A DNA stretch of 64,000 nucleotides from Pleodorina starrii (Eukaryota > Chlorophyta > Chlorophyceae > Chlamydomonadales > Volvocaceae), in the NCBI GenBank assembly GCA_030267565.1, contig BRXU01000012.1, positions 1,610,501-1,674,500 on the forward strand, read 5' to 3'. The notes under the pieces were generated by a model. The model had not been told where the DNA came from and made no database searches. It saw only the letters and a program-made list of their open reading frames with translations. Position numbers and translations under genes: made by a program. This document shows, piece by piece, positions 13,364 to 24,745 of this stretch (position 1 is its first letter; each line of letters starts with the position of its first letter).

Positions 13364-14911
13364 CTACTTCCCGCACTTGCCCTCTCCCTCCTCCGCCGCT
13401 GCAGCGCCGATCAGCGCCGCCAGATTGGTCAGCGTCAGCACCCTCGCCCTCTCCATCGATAGTCCGCCGCTGCGCATCCGCGCCCGCAGCTCCCGCACCT
13501 GCTGCGCTGCCGAGTTGGCCGCCCCTGCCGGCACCCGCTCCGCCATGAGGGCCGCCAGCGCACGCACCGTGGCCAGGCGGCCGCCACCCGGGCGCGCCTC
13601 CAGCACCCCGACCAGCGCCGCCAACGCGGTGCGCAGCCTGAGACGACCGTCGCAGCTGTCCAGACACGGCGGCAGCAGGCCGGCGGCAGCGGCACGCTCC
13701 ACCATAGCGGCGGCGGTGCCGGGGCCGCCAATGCTGCCTATGCCTCCGTCACCATGGACGCCGCTGCTTAGTTTGTGCTGGCTCAGCTGCTGTGGCTCAG
13801 GGGCGGTAGAGCCTTCGCTCGCCTCGAGCGAAGAATGTGTCGATGGGGTGACTGGCAGGCCGCGGTTTGCAACTTGCAGCGAGAGGGCCCCGCCGTGTCC
13901 TCCAACGACAGCAGCAACTTGCAACGGTGCCGGCACACCCGCAGGCCGCAGGATCTGCACCAGCGCCTGCGCCTGCGCTGCACTGACTGTCCCGCGCTGC
14001 ACCATCGCCGCCGCCGTGCGCTCCGGAACTACAAGCAGCCCCAGCGACGTGGCCCACCGGCCTCGCCCAACGCGCTGCAAGCCCCGTGCCTCCAAGGCCG
14101 CTGCCAGTGCGGCCTCCTGTCGTGTCGCGTGCAGCAGCCGCACCAGCCGGCGGCCTGCCACCAGCCAGGGCGCTACGGACCGCACGTAGGCCTCCCGCGC
14201 TGCGTCTCCTCGGAGATCGCCGGGCATGCCGTGTCGTCGCCCCGGCGGCGGCCGCAGTACGGTTGGCAGGCGGATGCAGGGCAGGCACGTCACGCCATCC
14301 ACATCGGTCGTGACAGATGTGGGCGGCGATCCCTGCACCGCCACCACCACCGCACCGGCGGCTCCTCCGCCTTTCAGCGGCCTCCCAGGAGACCCCGACG
14401 GCGGCTTCTGCTGGCCGGTCGCTGCAGCAGGTGGCGACAAGGGCGCGGCCGACACCGCCGCCGCCGCTAACGGCAGTGCCGACGGGCAGCTGACAACAGG
14501 AACAGGAACACCAGGCCCCCGGGGCGCCGCCAAGGCCGCCACCGCAGCGCCCACCGCGTCCCCCGGCTGAGGCCGCCGCAGCGCCTCCAGCAGGGCCTCC
14601 TCGCTGATCTTGACGGGCGAGCGCAGCAGCACGGCGTCGGCCCATGGGTCAAGGCCCTTGGGCAAGTGCTCTCCGTACCCACCCTCTCCATCCTCTCCCA
14701 CCTCCGCACCCGAAAGCACGCGGAGCAGCGGCGCCGCGAGAAGCCGGGAGATCTGGAAGAGCTGGTCGCAGTTGGGGTGGAGGCCCCCAGTGTCCTGGTG
14801 GATGGGCTCCAGGGCATCCAGTACGGCTGTCAGGTGCTCCAGGGGGGTGAGGCCCTGCTGGCCGCCTCGCTCAGCCTCCCGCGAAACCAACGAACACAGG
14901 CTCACGTGTAT
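13364..14911 (-). pseudogene. truncated copy of giant OPR-like gene, last exon only
   Basis: This is a copy of the final exon (right copy 39488-41035) with an open frame of 515 residues and the same splice acceptor. The other 16 exons are absent: past 15256 the sequence becomes LEU1S. It therefore cannot encode the full protein and is best read as a 5'-truncated relic. It differs from the intact copy by a few residues (for example Lys for Glu in ISEE, Gly for Ser before AAVAAL), so the duplication is recent. It could still give antisense transcripts opposite LEU1S. Confidence 0.85.
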
Positions 14912-14934
14912 CTGCGGTGCAAGCGTGCGTGTCT

Positions 14935-15015
14935 GTGTGAGTCGTTTGTGTGTGGGTGTATATGTGTGTGTGCCCGCGTGTGTACGTGTGTCTTTCCGTG
15001 TGTCTACACATGTGT
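14935..15015. repeat. TG-rich microsatellite in duplicated intron
   Basis: Imperfect run of TG, TGTG and TGTGCG units in the intron before the last exon of the giant gene. The other copy lies at about 41059-41139 with small length differences. Confidence 0.6.
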
Positions 15016-15260
15016 GTATGGTACGAAGGCAAAGCGCTGGCGGGGCAGGGTGTGGGAGGCAGCAGGGAGGTGGTATCAAAACCAGCCGCCCTCGTCGCAC
15101 TCAAAGGTTGGGTTACGGTGAAGCAGATCACATGCACGCCGCTGCCGCAGCTTGTCTCGCCGGGGGATAAACGACGAGGTGTAATCTACAAACAATGATC
15201 ATTACTCTACAAACACCGCAATCCAGCGCGTATCAGAGGCGCCCAGTCAGTCAGTCCCAG

Positions 15261-17787
15261 TCGACGGAGTTGCATACGTGTATGCGCAAAAGTTAGCAAA
15301 AAGGATGGCGAGCCGCGTGTCATTCGGGGGAAATGCTTTGTGACGCGTGACGTAAGTGGGACGGAGGCGCGCCGCAGACTACCAGGACTGGCGTCCTTGC
15401 GCCCTGCTGGGCTTTGATGTGTGACACAAACTGCCTGTAGAATATTGACACCGACCAGATCATTCCAGCGGAATACCTGACTCTTGTTCCCTCCAAGGTA
15501 AGGTCTTTTCAACAGCGGCCATCTGCAATGCAGTCGTCAACTGTTTATCGCCACCCTTTCAACCCACACGCAGCCTGACGAGTACGAGAAGCTCGGTAGC
15601 TACGCTTTAATTGGACTTCCAGATAATCTGTATCCAACGAGGTGCGTATAGGACCTCCGGACCAGGTAGGCTGGACCGGGCCCCCACGTGTCTTGACCTT
15701 CGCGGTAATTCCGCAGGTACGTAAGGGATGGAGAGGTGAAGACGGAGTACCCCGTCATAATTGGCGGTCAGAACTTCGGCTGCGGCTCCTCGCGCGAGCA
15801 CGCCCCTGTCGCCTTGGGGGCCGCGGGTGAGTTTGGGCCGTTTGAGCCGTTCCATGTACATGTGGAGTGGTCAATGGCGGGTCGAGGGTGCACGCTCCGT
15901 TGCATCCGCCGCCTGTGGCGCCTTGTTGCGAGGTTGCTACGAGAGCTGGATGCTGTGGGCGGATACGATGCCGCGAGCCGAGCTGGGGAATCCTGTTTCC
16001 GAGCTGGGTGGTTCTTTGGCGTGCTGCATAATGTCGTTAATGGAATTGTCCAATGTCCTGGGGCACGCCGGATTATTACCCACAGCTTGTCCTGGGATTT
16101 GTGGGCGGATTCCTCGTTGCCCCGGTGCTCCCGGTCGCTCACTGCCTCTCGCTGCCTATGCTGCCGCGCGCGTCCCTTCACTGCGACACAAGTCAGTCCG
16201 TGTGCCCGCTTCATTGGCCTTCAGGCGCGCAAGTCTGCGTGGCCGAGTCGTACGCTCGCATATTCTTCCGGAACTGCATTGCCACGTAAGTGCCATCCTT
16301 CGACAGGCCCTGCACAACCATGCTTCGACGTGGCCCACGACTGTGCTTTGACGTGACCGGCATCAGCTTTGGATGACCTTGCGCTCGGCATGGACTGCGT
16401 GGAATTTGCTTTTGACGTGTTCATGTGTTCATTGATTTGCCATTCTTTTTCTCCCGCAGTGGGGAGCTGTATCCCTGCGAGACGTCGGTGCGGCTATGCG
16501 ACAAGCTTACGACGGGTGGGTTCCTGCCCAGGTGCACGGCTGGTGCATTAACCCACTTGCACTGGTTCCTTCGAGGGTCACTTGATTCTAGTTCCCGGCT
16601 CCATCCGTTGCTCTCGTATTGCCCTGAAGAGGGCGGGATTACTTGATGCAGGGAGTTTGATGGGATCCGTTTAGTGCGATCGCTGGGGTGGTTCGGATGT
16701 GCCGATTCCGATGCACACGCTGGAAGGGGAGGTCTTAGTCAACGCTCACTCTTTCGGGCTTCCAGCAACAGAAATGAAGGCTATGAGATGCTCCCTCAGG
16801 ACGACGTGTCGGTTGCAAAGCTAGCCCAGCTCATATTCTGGAGCTGCTCCTTTGTGTGGTAGTTGTATAGGCGCTGACAGGTACGCGGCAGCACCCAACT
16901 GCCGCTGTCTTTCACATTTCCCGCACGTGCACCAACCAATGGTGTTTCCGCGTCACCTGGCAGTTCAGGTTTCCCTTCAGTACCAATCTCTCAGCTACTG
17001 GGCCACCCTGATGTGGTGTAGGCAGTCTCCCTCAGTCATGTTCGTACCGCACATGCATCTGACATCCATTTGGGCGACCCAATGGACCCGTGCTTTGGAA
17101 GCCCGCGGCTGTAGTAACCCGTCCTTCTGCAGCCCGGGTTACAGGGTGGTTTTTGAGTGCTTCGGGTGTGCTTACCCGGGTTGGTTGGCCTTCACAATCA
17201 CCGTGCCACCAACCGGTCATTTGTTTCACTCCCCGCCAGGCTCAGAGGTTACTGTAGACATGGAGAACAACGTGTTGATAGACCACAGCACGGGGGCCAC
17301 TTACCGCCTTCAGGAAATTGGCGAGGTGGGTTTTACCGGGATTTGTTGGCACGGGGGCAGCCTTGTAAAGTTGCAGTGTGTGTTCCTTTCCTGCGTTTTT
17401 AGGGGAGTTGGATTATGTGCATCAGGCATTCGGTCGCAGTGGATAGGCATTTCTTCCCTCGACATGCTTAAGGAATTGCGCCATGCTGGTCGATGAGTGG
17501 CGAGAGCAAGCCGGGATTTCATGAGCAATCATATTCACGGCGATATTTCCTGTGTTGCTTTTCCACTCCAGAATGGCCCGTGCTCCGGGCGGGGACAAAG
17601 ATGACAGCTCGTGTTGTCCTGCAGGAGGCTCTGTCTTTTTATGCTGAGAGCTGACTGAGGTGCTGCCGCTGTCTGCGGTGTTGCCCTTCTGCCGCTGTTC
17701 TTCTTTCGTGTCCAGGCGGACCCGGTCATTGACGCGGGTGGCATCTTCGAGTACGCCCGCAGCAAAGGCATGATCAAGACGGCGTAA
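15261..17787 (+). CDS. LEU1S: 3-isopropylmalate dehydratase small subunit, 5' end missing
   Basis: Eight exons (about 15261-15351, 15441-15497, 15574-15641, 15717-15826, 16225-16285, 16460-16515, 17240-17325, 17716-17787) splice cleanly. The enzyme interconverts 2- and 3-isopropylmalate in chloroplast leucine synthesis, with the large LeuC subunit. The LeuD signature is complete: NIDTDQIIPAEYL, IIGGQNFGCGSSREHAPVAL, AESYARIFFRN, TGELYP and the C-terminal IDAGGIFEYARSKGMI. Exon 1 begins with the end of a transit peptide (SCIRVCAKV). No in-frame ATG precedes it: the frame is closed by TGA at 15196-15198, inside the duplicated repeat. The breakpoint at 15256 lies about four bases before a plausible acceptor for exon 1, so the true first exon seems lost or elsewhere. 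The body shows no other damage. Confidence 0.9.
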
Positions 17788-18501
17788 GATGGATTAAGGC
17801 TCCAGCCAGCATGCGCCGTAAATGAGCAAAACCCCAATGTGCAATACTTGGTGCGGTTTGGAGGTTGACTAGTGCGCAATAGCCGCCCCTCGCACAATTA
17901 CGCCGGTGGGACGAGACAACTGCCGCCTCTGAATAAAGTGTTCGTAGCCCAGGCGCGTCGGTTACGGCCTGCATGACCCAGCACTTGACCCAGCAATCCG
18001 AGGGAACGCTGTAGATTAGCCGTTCATGGGGACTATACAATGGAGGGCAGCTTGACTGTAGACTGGCACACATTTAAAGCGCTGCAGGCGAGGGACATTG
18101 TCGACGCCGTGCGGCCAGGCCAGACGCATAAGCAGCTTAAAGTCTTCCTGATTAACAACAGAGAGGCGTTGCGCCTTGGAGGCTGCGCCTTTTGCAGGCG
18201 AGGCCGCCCTGCTTTGGCTGTCAGAAGCCTGTGTCAGGCGCCGCGCCTGGTGACGCTTGCGGCGTCGTTACAGCCGCAAGCGCACAGAGCTCGCACATTT
18301 CAGAAGGATGGAACAATAAAAGGAGCCCAGACATCGGAAGGAAGCACCCCGCCTGTGACGAAGCTGCAACAAAGCCTCACGCACTTGACGCCAGAAGCAG
18401 ACGCTGTGCAAAGACAATCGTTACGTCTACGAGCCAATCCAATAGAAGAGCAGCCAATGTCACGCAAGCCGCCTGGCCGTAGCAGCATTGGCGCCAATGC
18501 G
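17788..18501. other. LEU1S 3' flank and unrecognised open frame
   Basis: A plus-strand open frame from an ATG at about 18040 runs into the hairpins and predicts a basic protein I do not recognise. It may be the N-terminal part of the element whose GIY-YIG domain follows. The first TGTAA for LEU1S is at 18525-18529, inside the hairpin. Confidence 0.4.
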
Positions 18502-18604
18502 AAACCCGGCAGACAGCCCGGCGGTGTAACTGCGACGAACCGTAGTTACACCGCCGGGCTGTCTGCCGGGTTTGATGAGGTACAGTTACACACTGTACCT
18601 CATC
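18502..18604. repeat. two adjacent perfect inverted repeats (hairpins)
   Basis: The first hairpin has 30-bp arms (18502-18531 and 18544-18573) with no mismatch around a 12-nt loop. The second follows at once, with 12-bp arms (18574-18585 and 18593-18604) and a 7-nt loop. They sit directly before and partly within the start of the GIY-YIG coding stretch. Confidence 0.85.
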
Positions 18605-18861
18605 ACATGCAGGGCCAACGGCAACACCTACGTGGGGCAATCCAAGGACCCGCATGCACGCCTCAAGGTGCACGAAAGAACGCCGCCAACGCGTATGCGT
18701 GAAGACGCGGCCCGCTCTGTCCCCTTTCCGACAACTTTGGTTTGAGCCTGTTAGCGTCCTGCAACAACCCCCGGACAGCCGACCGCATGGACGAGCACTA
18801 TAATCGCAAGCACGCCGCGCTGGGGCCCATGGGGTACAACACGCTCAAAGGGGCCCTGTAG
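18590..18861 (+). pseudogene. GIY-YIG endonuclease relic, mobile-element derived
   Basis: One frame reads TLYLI followed by NGNTYVGQSKDPHARLKVHE and RMREDA, which fits the GIY-YIG core (YxI, then YVGxS, then a conserved Arg and His). It stops at 18743-18745. A second frame continues with ADRMDEHYN, then GPMGYNTLKGAL and a stop at 18859-18861, which is the usual end of such domains. A frameshift between about 18721 and 18728 joins the halves, so the gene is broken. GIY-YIG domains occur in Penelope-like retroelements and in intron homing enzymes. No reverse transcriptase is seen here, so the source is open. Confidence 0.65.
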
Positions 18862-20188
18862 CGTCTAAGGCCCAAACCCACTACTAACACGACCACCCAA
18901 AATTTTTCGCGTATGGCCGGCTAGCGGGGCTGGACAGAGAATGCACCAGTGATCGTTCTCAGTGGTATGCTGCCAGTAAAGCCGTAGGTGACGATATACT
19001 TTACTGTTTTACCCAAGAGTGACACGCGCAGACCCTAGTGAACTTGTTCTGTTGAGTGACTGATGCAGCGTAACGTCCTAAGGCCTAAGGCCCGGGGAAT
19101 GACTCTTTCACTTGTTCTGGCAGCGTTTGTCCTAAAGGCCGATGGCCCAGTTATCAGTAACGTTGGCTAGAGCGGGCTGCTCTTGGGTCTTGAGTGTCGT
19201 ACAGTTGGGAGTCTTGCCGTACAGTTGGGTCTTGCGAACCGGGGAGGTTCGAGGGGGATCTTGCTCAGGGATTTCGGAGGCGTCTGCTGCTTGATCGATG
19301 GCGTTCGTGCTATTGCGCTAAGAGTCAGGGGGTCGGAAACAGAGATTCCTTGCTTCGAGTGTTACAGATTATCAGATTGCCATTAGTCTCAGACTCTTGA
19401 GGTGGGGCCAGGTACCATGAGGTCAGTGGGGACTATCTAGCCCGATCTCAACTGCCTGCTCAAAGACTGCAAATTCGCGCCTTTTATACTGTTGGCGAAA
19501 GCACCGTCGTACACTGCCGTACTGTGCAACGTAATGCACTTGGCCCGGCGAAACCTACTACGGCAACTGCGCGAACGTGCACTCAGGCCTGGTACAACCT
19601 ACTACGGCAATCGTGCGAACGTGCACTTGGGCCTGGCACAACCTACTACGGCAACTACGCGAACGTGCCCAATTGCGTAATGGCTTCCTGCAGCTTCTCC
19701 TTACGTAATAGCGCTACGGTTGCTGCAGTAGCGACGTGAAGGTGTACGACAATGTGCTTCGCAAACATCGCACAGCTTCTCAAACCTTCCATCAGGCTCA
19801 CACGCATGCCTTTGCACATCGTGTACCGACATCGATAACGGTGACCCACGTTTGTTCGCTACAGCCCCAAGGAGGTGTGCATCCATCTTCGCGTGAATCG
19901 CCAAAGGCGCCACACGCATGCATGGAGCGCATATACGGTATAACTGCGTCGATGGAGTTGGCTGACTTGGCGCCAGTGGCTGGTGGCACGCACTGACTGA
20001 ACTTGGGCCACCTGCTGGGCCGCAACGCACGAGCCCTGCACGAGCCCCGCCCTCATTGGACCCCACAACAGCGGCTTCACCCGCTGTTTTGGCTTGTTAG
20101 ATGCCAAATTAAGGGGAACCGAGTATTACGTCGGACAGGTTAGACTGTTTGTTAGGATGCGGCGTGGGGATATTGAGTGGGCAGGAGC
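18862..20188. other. repeat-rich non-coding stretch
   Basis: No gene is recognised. It contains the short 43-bp tandem repeat at 19536-19664. Short open frames have no homology I can name. Confidence 0.45.
19536..19664. repeat. 43-bp tandem repeat, three units
   Basis: Three imperfect units, each starting GCACT and containing CCTACTACGGCAA and GCGAACGT, follow one another with a 43-bp period. They differ by a few substitutions. Confidence 0.75.
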
Positions 20189-20897
20189 CAAACTTTGCGG
20201 CCGAACATACATTCTGCGCTGCCTTTGGGCTACATCTCAACGTGACAGACGGCCACTTTGTTCACGGGGTCCACTCCCCGGGCAGGGCCGAAGCCCCATT
20301 AGCTGACTCGGTTCGACTGCATCTCGAAATTTCTCGTGGTAATACGTTGTCATCGTATATACTGAGCCCCATAAGTTCTCGCCTAGGCAGCGGGCACCCA
20401 GCGATTCGGCGCATCGTTGACTGGGATGGGTTTCGATTCCGGTTAGTGGCAAACAGGGCCTGAATCGTGCGCCAATCAGCCGAAATCATCGGTCTATGCA
20501 GGGGGGCCCCGGCACCTGGCCATCCAAGACCTGAAATGTCATACTGTGACATAGGTGCAATACTCGTTGCTGGCCCCTAAACGTGTGCGTACAGCATGCT
20601 AGCGGTTTCGGCCCCAGCGTGAACGTCACCCTAAACACGGCCTATGGCTCCGTCTATGCCTTTAAAACGCGTCAGGAAGATCCTGACAAACCCCAAACCC
20701 TAGCTGGTTACCTCGCTTCACGGTGAGGCCGAGGAGGGCCACGAGGGTTCCGCCGGAGAGGCGCCACGCCACGCAACGCACCAGTCCCGCAGGCCCACCG
20801 GCGGAAACGAAACCACCTAGCTCGGGGTAGGCCAGAACACCCCGAAGGACGGGTTGCCGAAGCTGCATGGTGCAAAAACAGAAACTGGGCCGCCAAC
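20189..20897. repeat. inverted duplication, left copy (with 38.3-38.94 kb)
   Basis: This segment reads nearly identically on the opposite strand at about 38944-38264. Its right end is the 37-nt stretch 20861-20897, repeated at 24746-24782, after which the match to the 38-kb copy resumes. An open frame containing VTDGHFVHGVHSPGRAEA is present in both copies but not assigned to a family. Confidence 0.8.
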
Positions 20898-20959
20898 CAG
20901 TAAGGCAGCGGCCCCGGATCGTGGCTCAGGACATGTCCCGAACAATGACAGACCCCTCT

Positions 20960-20998
20960 GGCTCAGGACATGTCCCGACTCGGGACATGTCCTGAGCC
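20960..20998. repeat. ACATGT palindrome, copy 1
   Basis: A near-perfect palindrome with GGCTCAGGACATGTCCCGA as its left half. Related copies lie at 21232-21274, 24020-24062 and 24190-24232. Each is followed by CACGAT, CGGGGCCGCCCCAGC or a close variant. Confidence 0.8.
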
Positions 20999-21231
20999 AC
21001 GATCTGGGGCCGCCCCAGCGCAAGCCCATATCTCAATGCATGATTGTTTTATTACTTTGTAATGTTGAATCGTTTTGACGACTCGCCATTCAGGGGCACA
21101 CCGTGGGACCGGGTCCCATGCTCCGACCCAATATCCCGATGCAGATGTATTATTTATTAAATAATTAAATGTCCGATGGGTTTGGCTACCCGCCACGGAG
21201 CGGTATACTGCGGGAGCGGGAGCCACAATTC

Positions 21232-21274
21232 GTGGCTCGGGACATGTCCCGACTCGGGACATGTCCTGAGCCAC
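21232..21274. repeat. ACATGT palindrome, copy 2
   Basis: Same family, with GTGGCTCGGGACATGTCCC as the left half and a G/A mismatch between arms. It is preceded by an AT-rich stretch and GCTACCCGCCACG. Confidence 0.8.
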
Positions 21275-22202
21275 GATCCGGGGCCGCCCCAGCATAAGCT
21301 GACATCCCTTTTTGGGCGGGGCCCCAGCGCGAAGCGCCCAGGGGGGCCCCGCGCCCCGCCCTGTAGGATTGCCCATGTCCGTGTGTGGGACGTGGGATAT
21401 GGGAAGTAATTGGACAAGTGTAGACTTTCGGCCAACGGAAAGTCTGCATAAGTAAAAGATTACATTATTTATTGCACGGTAAATTTATTATTGGAACCCA
21501 ACATCGAACGAGTACAAACCAGTTTGGCAGTCTCCATGGACCGAGGCCGAGGTCAAACCAACACCTCTCGACCTATAATTAATTACAGAAGATTCATCGT
21601 TCCTTAAAGTGTAATCCTGACAAGACGGCGTGAAATGAATCTTCGTTTCGGAGACAAACCATGTTTGCATTGCGAACATTCTTCCCGCGACCACACCACA
21701 GCAGCTCTGCTTGCCGGTCCGATCGTCTTGACGCATATTACTATTACAAAGGTTGCAAGGAGCAAACCATGAGGGGCCAACTGCTGGTTGTTGGACGCCA
21801 AGCCGCCAATGCACGCACGATTCATCTGCGGGCCGCCCAACAAGTCCAGTCGGCAACCTAGGGGACTTCTACATTCCCTGTCCTAATGTTAAAGTTGTCA
21901 AGCCTCCTCTACGACGAATACCTCGGTAGCGAAGCCTGTGCACTCTCGTCGGCAACTGCACGTCATCATCGCGACCCTCTCAAACAGTTCCGCTGTCCTT
22001 CTATTGGCAAGTCAGCCTGCGTGATGTGTGAATGATACACTGTATGTCTACTGTCAAGTAACTTCAGCCAATGCGCTGGCCGGAAGAGTTGCACAGTGCC
22101 GAGACGGCGCGCGATGCTAAACATGGGGCGGATTGCTGAAAGCTCTGGCTGTCTATCAGCAGGAATGTTGACACTCTCACACTTCACGCCCTCGCCGCCC
22201 TA

Positions 22203-23194
22203 GGAATCGACGATTACAAGGGGGACCGGTTTTCACACCGGTCGCTAGCCGTACAGGCTAGACAGACTGTCCATCCTACCCCAGGGGCACCCGCAAAAGG
22301 ATGCCAACAGCAAAGCCACCAAGGCCCATCAGCACCAAGCCCGCACGACGCACGAAGCGTGAAAGAGTCAAGGAGCGCCGACCATGCTCCTGGAGAACAC
22401 CACACAAGTAGCTCCCAACCGAGCACCTGGACAGGAAGCGCCAACCATGCTCCTGGAAAACAACACGAAAGTAGCTCCCAACCGAGCACCTGGACAGGAA
22501 GCGCCTACCATGCTCCTGGAAAACAACACGCAAGTAGCTCCCAACCGAGCACCTGGACAGGAAGCGCCGACCATGCTCCTGGAAAACAACACACAAGTAG
22601 CTCCCAACCGAGCCCCTGGGCAGGTAGCGCCTACCAAGCTCCTGGTCCATCGCAAGGGTGCAGCCGAATCCGCTAGGACACTAGGAATCGACGATTACAA
22701 GGGGGACCGGTAGGACACTAGGAATCGACGATTACAAGGGGGACCGGTTTTCACACCGGTCGCTAGCCGTACAGGCTAGACAGACTGTCCATCCTACCCC
22801 AGGGGCACCCGCAAAAGGATGCCAACAGCAAAGCCACCAAGGCCCATCAGCACCAAGCCCGCACGACGCACGAAGCGTGAAAGAGTCAAGGAGCGCCGAC
22901 CATGCTCCTGGAGAACACCACACAAGTAGCTCCCAACCGAGCACCTGGACAGGAAGCGCCAACCATGCTCCTGGAAAACAACACGAAAGTAGCTCCCAAC
23001 CGAGCACCTGGACAGGAAGCGCCTACCATGCTCCTGGAAAACAACACGCAAGTAGCTCCCAACCGAGCACCTGGACAGGAAGCACCGACCATGCTCCTGG
23101 AAAACAACACACAAGTAGCTCCCAACCGAGCCCCTGGGCAGGTAGCGCCTACCAAGCTCCTGGTCCATCGCAAGGGTGCAGCCGAATCCGCACC
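22203..23194. repeat. tandemly duplicated block with 63-bp minisatellite
   Basis: A block of about 470 bp occurs twice with an offset of 518 bp (starting near 22203 and 22721). Each block begins with a two-hairpin motif and contains four 63-bp units built around GCTCCTGGAAAACAACAC. Because 63 is a multiple of three and the unit lacks stops, several frames on both strands stay open and repeat every 21 residues. These are not treated as genes. Confidence 0.85.
22215..22275 (+). other. conserved two-hairpin RNA-like motif, copy 1
   Basis: ACAAGGGGGACCGG leads into a hairpin with ACCGG and CCGGT arms, then one with CTAGC and GCTAG arms, then TCCTACCCCAGGGGCACCC. Copies lie at 22733-22793 (plus) and about 37678-37738 (minus). 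The first stem changes in a paired way in the third copy. Confidence 0.6.
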
Positions 23195-23778
23195 CCGAGT
23201 CACACCATGACAGCGCGACTTGGCAGAAAGTCTGGCCCTTGTAATTCCGCATCCTGTTTTATAGCGAACGCCCCCTAGTGGGACGCGGCAGCACGGGCTG
23301 CAAAAGAGAAGGCCGCACGGGCGGACCCTCCTACCACGCGTTCAAGACGCAACCCAAGCGTCAACGACGCAACCCGCTGTCCGAGCGAGAAGGCAAACCC
23401 AAACGATAGCGAATTAGCCTGCTGCCCAACGTAGGCAGCCGGCGAGCCGCGCGCCGCCATCCCGAAGCATCATCATCGCAAGCGCTCCTACAACGGCCGC
23501 CCCGGCGGCCGCATAAGCTGGGCCCCAACAGCTTGCAGAAGTACATGCAGACGACGAAGCTCCACAGGCGACGAGCGGAACACCAGAAGCCCAGCGAGCA
23601 AAGGTCGTCCACCATCGAGTCGGAGACGCCGACCAGCCGGAGACAGCGAGAAAACGCCGAATCAACTCCTCAACGAGAAGCCAACTGGCAGGCTGAACGG
23701 CCCGAAAGCCGCGGTCGCTGCGAAGCGCCCATCCCACCCAGAATCCCACAAAGGGAAGACAAAAATTGGTCACATGGT

Positions 23779-23815
23779 AGGAACCTATGTGTAGGAACCT
23801 ATGTGTAGGAACCTA
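23779..23815. repeat. short tandem repeat of AGGAACCTATGTGT
   Basis: Two full units and a partial third, in a stretch followed by T-rich sequence. Confidence 0.6.
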
Positions 23816-23929
23816 GTTTTTTGTGTTTTTTTGTGTTTTTCCGCCCTAGCCCTTCAACTCCACCCGTACGGATTGAACGGGGCCCCGCCCTTTTTCCGGC
23901 TTCAAGGAAGCCGACACCAACCCCTTGTC

Positions 23930-24280
23930 AGGTTGATTATTAATTTATTTATTTATTATTATATCGGTCTAGCTACCCGCCACGAAGCGGTACACTGCGG
24001 GAGCGGGAGCCACGATTCGTGGCTCGGGACATGTCCCGACTCGGGACATGTCCTGAGCCACGATCCGGGGCCGCCCCAGCATAAGCTGACATCCATTTTC
24101 AGGTTGATTATTAATTTATTTACTTATTATTATATCGGTCTGGCTACCCGCCACGAAGCGGTACACTGCGGGAGCGGGAGCCATGATTCGTGGCTCGGGA
24201 CATGTCCCGACTCGGGACATGTCCTGAGCCACGTACGATCCGGGGCCGCCCCAGCACAAGCTGATATCCCAATACAAAAC
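23930..24280. repeat. two tandem units of about 173 bp with ACATGT palindromes
   Basis: Each unit has an AT-rich lead (TTATTAATTTATTTA), then GCTACCCGCCACGAAGCGG, then an ACATGT palindrome (24020-24062 and 24190-24232), then CGGGGCCGCCCCAGC. A diverged copy is at 21140-21310. Confidence 0.8.
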
Positions 24281-24745
24281 TATATTATTTACTTACTTCT
24301 TTTTTATGTTCGATCGTTTGTAAATGGGCATACTAGTATTGTCGCCGACGGGCTCTACGTAGCTGTTTATAGTTCGTTGTAGCGTTCGTTGTTCGTTGGA
24401 TGGGCGGCAGCACACTGCACTTTGGTTGCGTACCGGCCATATCCTTTCACTTGTCGTTACACTCGTATAAACGACACCCACCACCGACAGCACACCTCTC
24501 AGCTCCCATCAGCTCAGCGGTCACTCGCTGTCACGCGCACGGGTCAAAGAATGCAGTACCGACCTCACAGTACGACTTGCTCATGGAAGGGTTCCGCAGC
24601 ACCGGCAGCTAAACGCGGCGGAATCGCACATTACAACCGCTGAAACAGTGTAACCATCCAGCAAGGTACCCAATTTAGCAACGCTAACGCTACCTGCCCA
24701 GCCATAAATAAAGCATCATCCAACCGACGATACGCCCCGTTCAAC

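Larger units (their letters stand above)
12837..15256. repeat. 2.42-kb direct repeat, left copy
   Basis: This segment matches 38961-41377 in the same orientation almost base for base; the few differences include a 3-nt indel near 15200 and scattered substitutions. It carries the last exon of the giant gene, its 3' flank and part of the preceding intron. The match starts at a shared CTGCATACGA and ends in a CAGT-rich stretch at 15256. Left of it is the CtpA flank; right of it is LEU1S. Confidence 0.93.
20898..24745. mobile_element. 3.85-kb insertion with 37-nt direct repeats
   Basis: The sequence is bounded by identical 37-nt direct repeats (20861-20897 and 24746-24782). The inverted copy at about 38.26-38.30 kb has this 37-nt sequence once, with both flanks joined, and so acts as an empty site. 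Inside are ACATGT palindromes, a duplicated 63-bp minisatellite and low-complexity stretches. No transposase or reverse transcriptase is recognised, so the element is non-autonomous or heavily decayed, and its class is unknown. Confidence 0.75.

Noticed and set aside
13377..14189. Plus-strand 270-codon frame, repeated at 39501-40313
   Set aside because: Shadow of the last exon of the giant gene; duplicated only because the whole 2.42 kb is duplicated.
14226..14380. RAP domain at the C-terminus of the giant protein
   Set aside because: No pattern of the RAP fold could be seen in the last exon; only weak helical similarity.
19536..19664. CRISPR-like array
   Set aside because: The 43-bp units follow directly with no unique spacers, and the genome is eukaryotic.
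22215..22793. Hammerhead ribozyme
   Set aside because: The two-hairpin motif lacks the CTGATGA and GAAA core elements.
22276..23278. Repeat-bearing open frames on both strands
   Set aside because: All come from the stop-free 63-bp minisatellite; several frames are equally open, so none is evidence of a protein.
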